Positions 61,553 through 64,000 of a stretch of 64,000 nucleotides of DNA are shown piece by piece. Every line of letters begins with the position of its first letter. Within the stretch, counting starts at the first letter, position 1. The translations under genes and the position numbers were made by a program. The notes under the pieces are model-generated. The model was not told the origin of the DNA. It saw nothing but the letters and a program-made list of their open reading frames with translations, and did no database searches. Origin of the DNA: Pseudoscleropodium purum (lineage: Eukaryota > Streptophyta > Bryopsida > Hypnales > Brachytheciaceae); NCBI GenBank assembly GCA_963969395.1, contig OZ017796.1:3908501-3972500 (forward strand), read 5' to 3'.

Positions 61553-62499
61553 TTAACACCTAAAGCTCTAAACTGCATTTTTATATGCAACATAGTGATT
61601 TGGGGCAACTCACTATAAATGGAATTTTCATTTTTTCTTTGCTAAAATTTTCACACAACTTGTAGCAGAGGAGTAGCTTTAAGGCCCGACATTTTTCATA
61701 ACTTTTGACTGCATGGTTAAAGAGCTATTGTATGATATGTAATTTTCATTGCTTGGTGGATAGGCTAGATAGCCCTAAATTTATTTATTTTCAAATCACT
61801 TTTAAAAAAAATAAAAATATACTATTGTTTTTCTAGATTTATATATATTTGGAAAACTTTGAAGCATTCCATTTTGATTAATGAAATGAAAATTATGAGA
61901 AGTTTTAGTTTGTGGGTAGTTAGAGATTTTCTATTCTAAAATAAACTTTGAAGTCCTTTATTTAGCTCAATTTCCAATATTTTTTGAAAAAATAATATTA
62001 TAGGATACAGATTGTTTATTATAACATTACAACCATTGGGATTGGCATTTTTCAATTCCATAACTAAATTTTTAACAATTTAGTATTTTAAATCATTTTC
62101 TATTGTTGTCTACTTACTATTTTTTCCCTATGTATTGTACAATTCCAAGTGATTTGAATTTTTTCAATTATGTAGCCAACTTGCCTTGAAAAATGAATCC
62201 AAAGAGTTACAATAATTTTGGAGATTTTTTCATACAAATGTGACCTTGTGAAGTGTAGCTGCTTGAGTTTTGTAGGGCCATAATAAAGATTTTTGTCAAT
62301 TCAAATGCTAATATCTTGCAATCTACACGATGGAAATTTCTGAAATTTTTTCCGGATCTTTTCAAACCCCAATACTACAAGATCCTATGGTTCCATGTGT
62401 TCAAAAATGTTGCTTTTTCTAAAATTTGGTCCTAATACTAGAAATGGTAGTTTTGGAGTGTTTTTGGTGAAAACATAGTCAAAAACCTTTAGGGATTAA
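61553..62499 (-). mobile_element. TTAA-flanked non-autonomous element, family B (reverse)
   Basis: TTAACACCTAAAGCTCTAAA at the left and CAAAAACCTTTAGGGATTAA at the right. The interior is the reverse complement of 59966-60881. With that copy it forms an inverted pair round the 60903-61391 foldback. Confidence 0.85.
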
Positions 62500-62713
62500 G
62501 TTCCTGTGGAGCTTTTTGAAAGCTCGGGTAGCTTCATATGAAGTCAATATTGAATAGAAGAAAGTGATATTTTCATCAAAGATGCATATTTCCATAAGCT
62601 TCTTGAAAATATGATTTTCTTTCCAATCAAGCACCTAAATAAAAAATTGGGGACTCAAAAGTTTTGGGGCAGTTTGGGTAGTATGCCAGTATAGAGGTCA
62701 AGTAGTTAGGCAA

Positions 62714-62939
62714 GCAACAATGCTAGTATGTAAGCCTAAGAATGTGAGCTTGTGAGCATTGAGCCTATAATATAGGTACCTATAATATGGATACCACATA
62801 GTATAGAAGGTGTATGTATCATAAATACTTAAAATATGGATATTTGTAACATTTGTATTCTATAATATAAGTGTATAGTATTCTAGGCTCATGGGCTCAC
62901 ATGCCTATGCTCACATAATAACAATCTTCGTTAGGCAAG
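62714..62939. mobile_element. Family H element with 9-bp target duplication (Mutator-like)
   Basis: GTTAGGCAA at 62705-62713 is repeated at 62940-62948. The ends start GCAACAATGCTAGTATGT and, in reverse complement, GAAGATTGTTATTATGTG. G...C ends with a 9-bp duplication fit Mutator-like elements. The core holds CCTATAATATAGG-type units. Confidence 0.7.
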
Positions 62940-62948
62940 TTGTGAATT

Positions 62949-64000
62949 TTTTTGATTACCTTTGAACACTTATATCTTGCACTCTATAAAGCTAAATGGG
63001 CTAAAAAAATTTTCCAAACATTCTCATGGCAATGCAAAAAAATTTATGGTTAAAAAATGATCCCCCTTCATTTTTTCATTTTTCAATTTTCACTCAATGA
63101 ACTAAAAATGGAAATTTCAAAACAACTTTAGAGCCATTAGCACAAATTCTAGTGTAAATTCATGAGGTTTTATAAATTATTATTATTTATTTAATTATAA
63201 AAAGGAAAAATATATCTTGATTATTGGAGTTTTGATTCTTTTCAAAAATGAGTTCTTAAAAAAATTGAAACTATGTTCATGTAGATTTATTTTGGATATC
63301 TTTTCTCTATAAGATGGTTTTAGTATAAGATATTTTTATGTATGTTAGACATACCCATTATCTTTGAAAATTGGCATGCAAGTAGTTAACATAACCTACC
63401 TAATGGTCCAAGTTCCCAAAGTTGTACAATGGTTTTGTTTCTACAAAGTTGAGTCAAACTATGTTGATTCAATTGGAGAGGGCCAAAAATTCTTTTCCTC
63501 TAACTTCAAACATTATACTCTTGCAATCTACATGTTCAAATGGTTTGAAACTTTTCCATAAATATCTATAATAGTGTAGTATAAATTTATATGGTTGAAA
63601 GATTGAATATTTTTTACATTTTACATATGTTTAATGCACTAAAAAGTGGTATTTTTGTATTTTTTTTTTGTGAAAATAGTCAAAGCTTTAAACATTGCTA
63701 TTTTCTGCATTAATAATTAGTTTGCATCAAAATTTCTTTGGAATTGTTTACAAGAATATAAAAAAAATTGCTTGATCTAATCATATAAATTATATGCAAT
63801 GTATAAGGGTTTGAAGTGAACTGATTATATATGTAGTATTATATTTGACTCCTAGATATAAATTATGTATTAAAATATGTCAAGAATCTCACCATTGGAT
63901 TGACATTTCAACAATTAACATTTTTCATTTGGATGTCATTTTATCATCTAAACCTTCTTATGTTCAAATACAACATATACAAAGAATATGTGACCATTTT
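62949..64000. other. AT-rich intergenic DNA, nothing identified
   Basis: A 65-codon frame at 63364-63561 has no recognisable motif. No RNA gene or clear repeat copy seen. Confidence 0.4.

Overview
The window is nuclear DNA from a plant-type (streptophyte) genome. It holds one recognisable protein gene, a nine-coding-exon YTH-domain gene of the plant ECT (YTHDF-type) m6A-reader family, set in a long AT-rich, repeat-filled desert. The assignment rests on three things: canonical GT-AG introns of about 175-1870 bp, an N-terminus, central tyrosine/proline-rich motif and YTH domain that match plant ECT proteins, and a TATA box followed by a GA-rich leader. No bacterial operon features are present. 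I cannot name the species. A seed-free land plant is plausible, but that is inference.

Layout. From 1 to about 24.1 kb: AT-rich intergenic DNA with compound microsatellites and several families of short non-autonomous DNA transposons. About 24.1-33.6 kb: a non-repetitive, GC-richer island carrying the promoter, the YTH gene (coding exons 25503-31740, plus strand) and its 3' flank. About 33.6-64 kb: repeat desert again, with two somewhat GC-richer patches (about 46.5-47.1 and 51.0-53.6 kb) in which I find no convincing gene.

The desert has internal order. (1) A large group of roughly 0.6-1.4 kb elements starts TTAA-CCC and ends GGG-TTAA, the signature of piggyBac-type transposition. Two nested insertions and one abutting pair support TTAA as the target. 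(2) A group of foldback and short-TIR elements has termini TA-AGG...CCT-TA; some have 51-bp near-perfect arms, and neighbours share a boundary. (3) There is a CACTA-type MITE with a 3-bp target duplication, a Mutator-like short element with a 9-bp target duplication, a roughly 490-bp foldback flanked by TAA (Tourist/PIF-like), and a dispersed family built round degenerate TATCCATA-type tracts. No transposase gene is visible, so all of these would depend on enzymes encoded elsewhere.

The most unusual observation is the abundance and mosaic structure of the TTAA-flanked and TA-AGG-flanked miniature elements.
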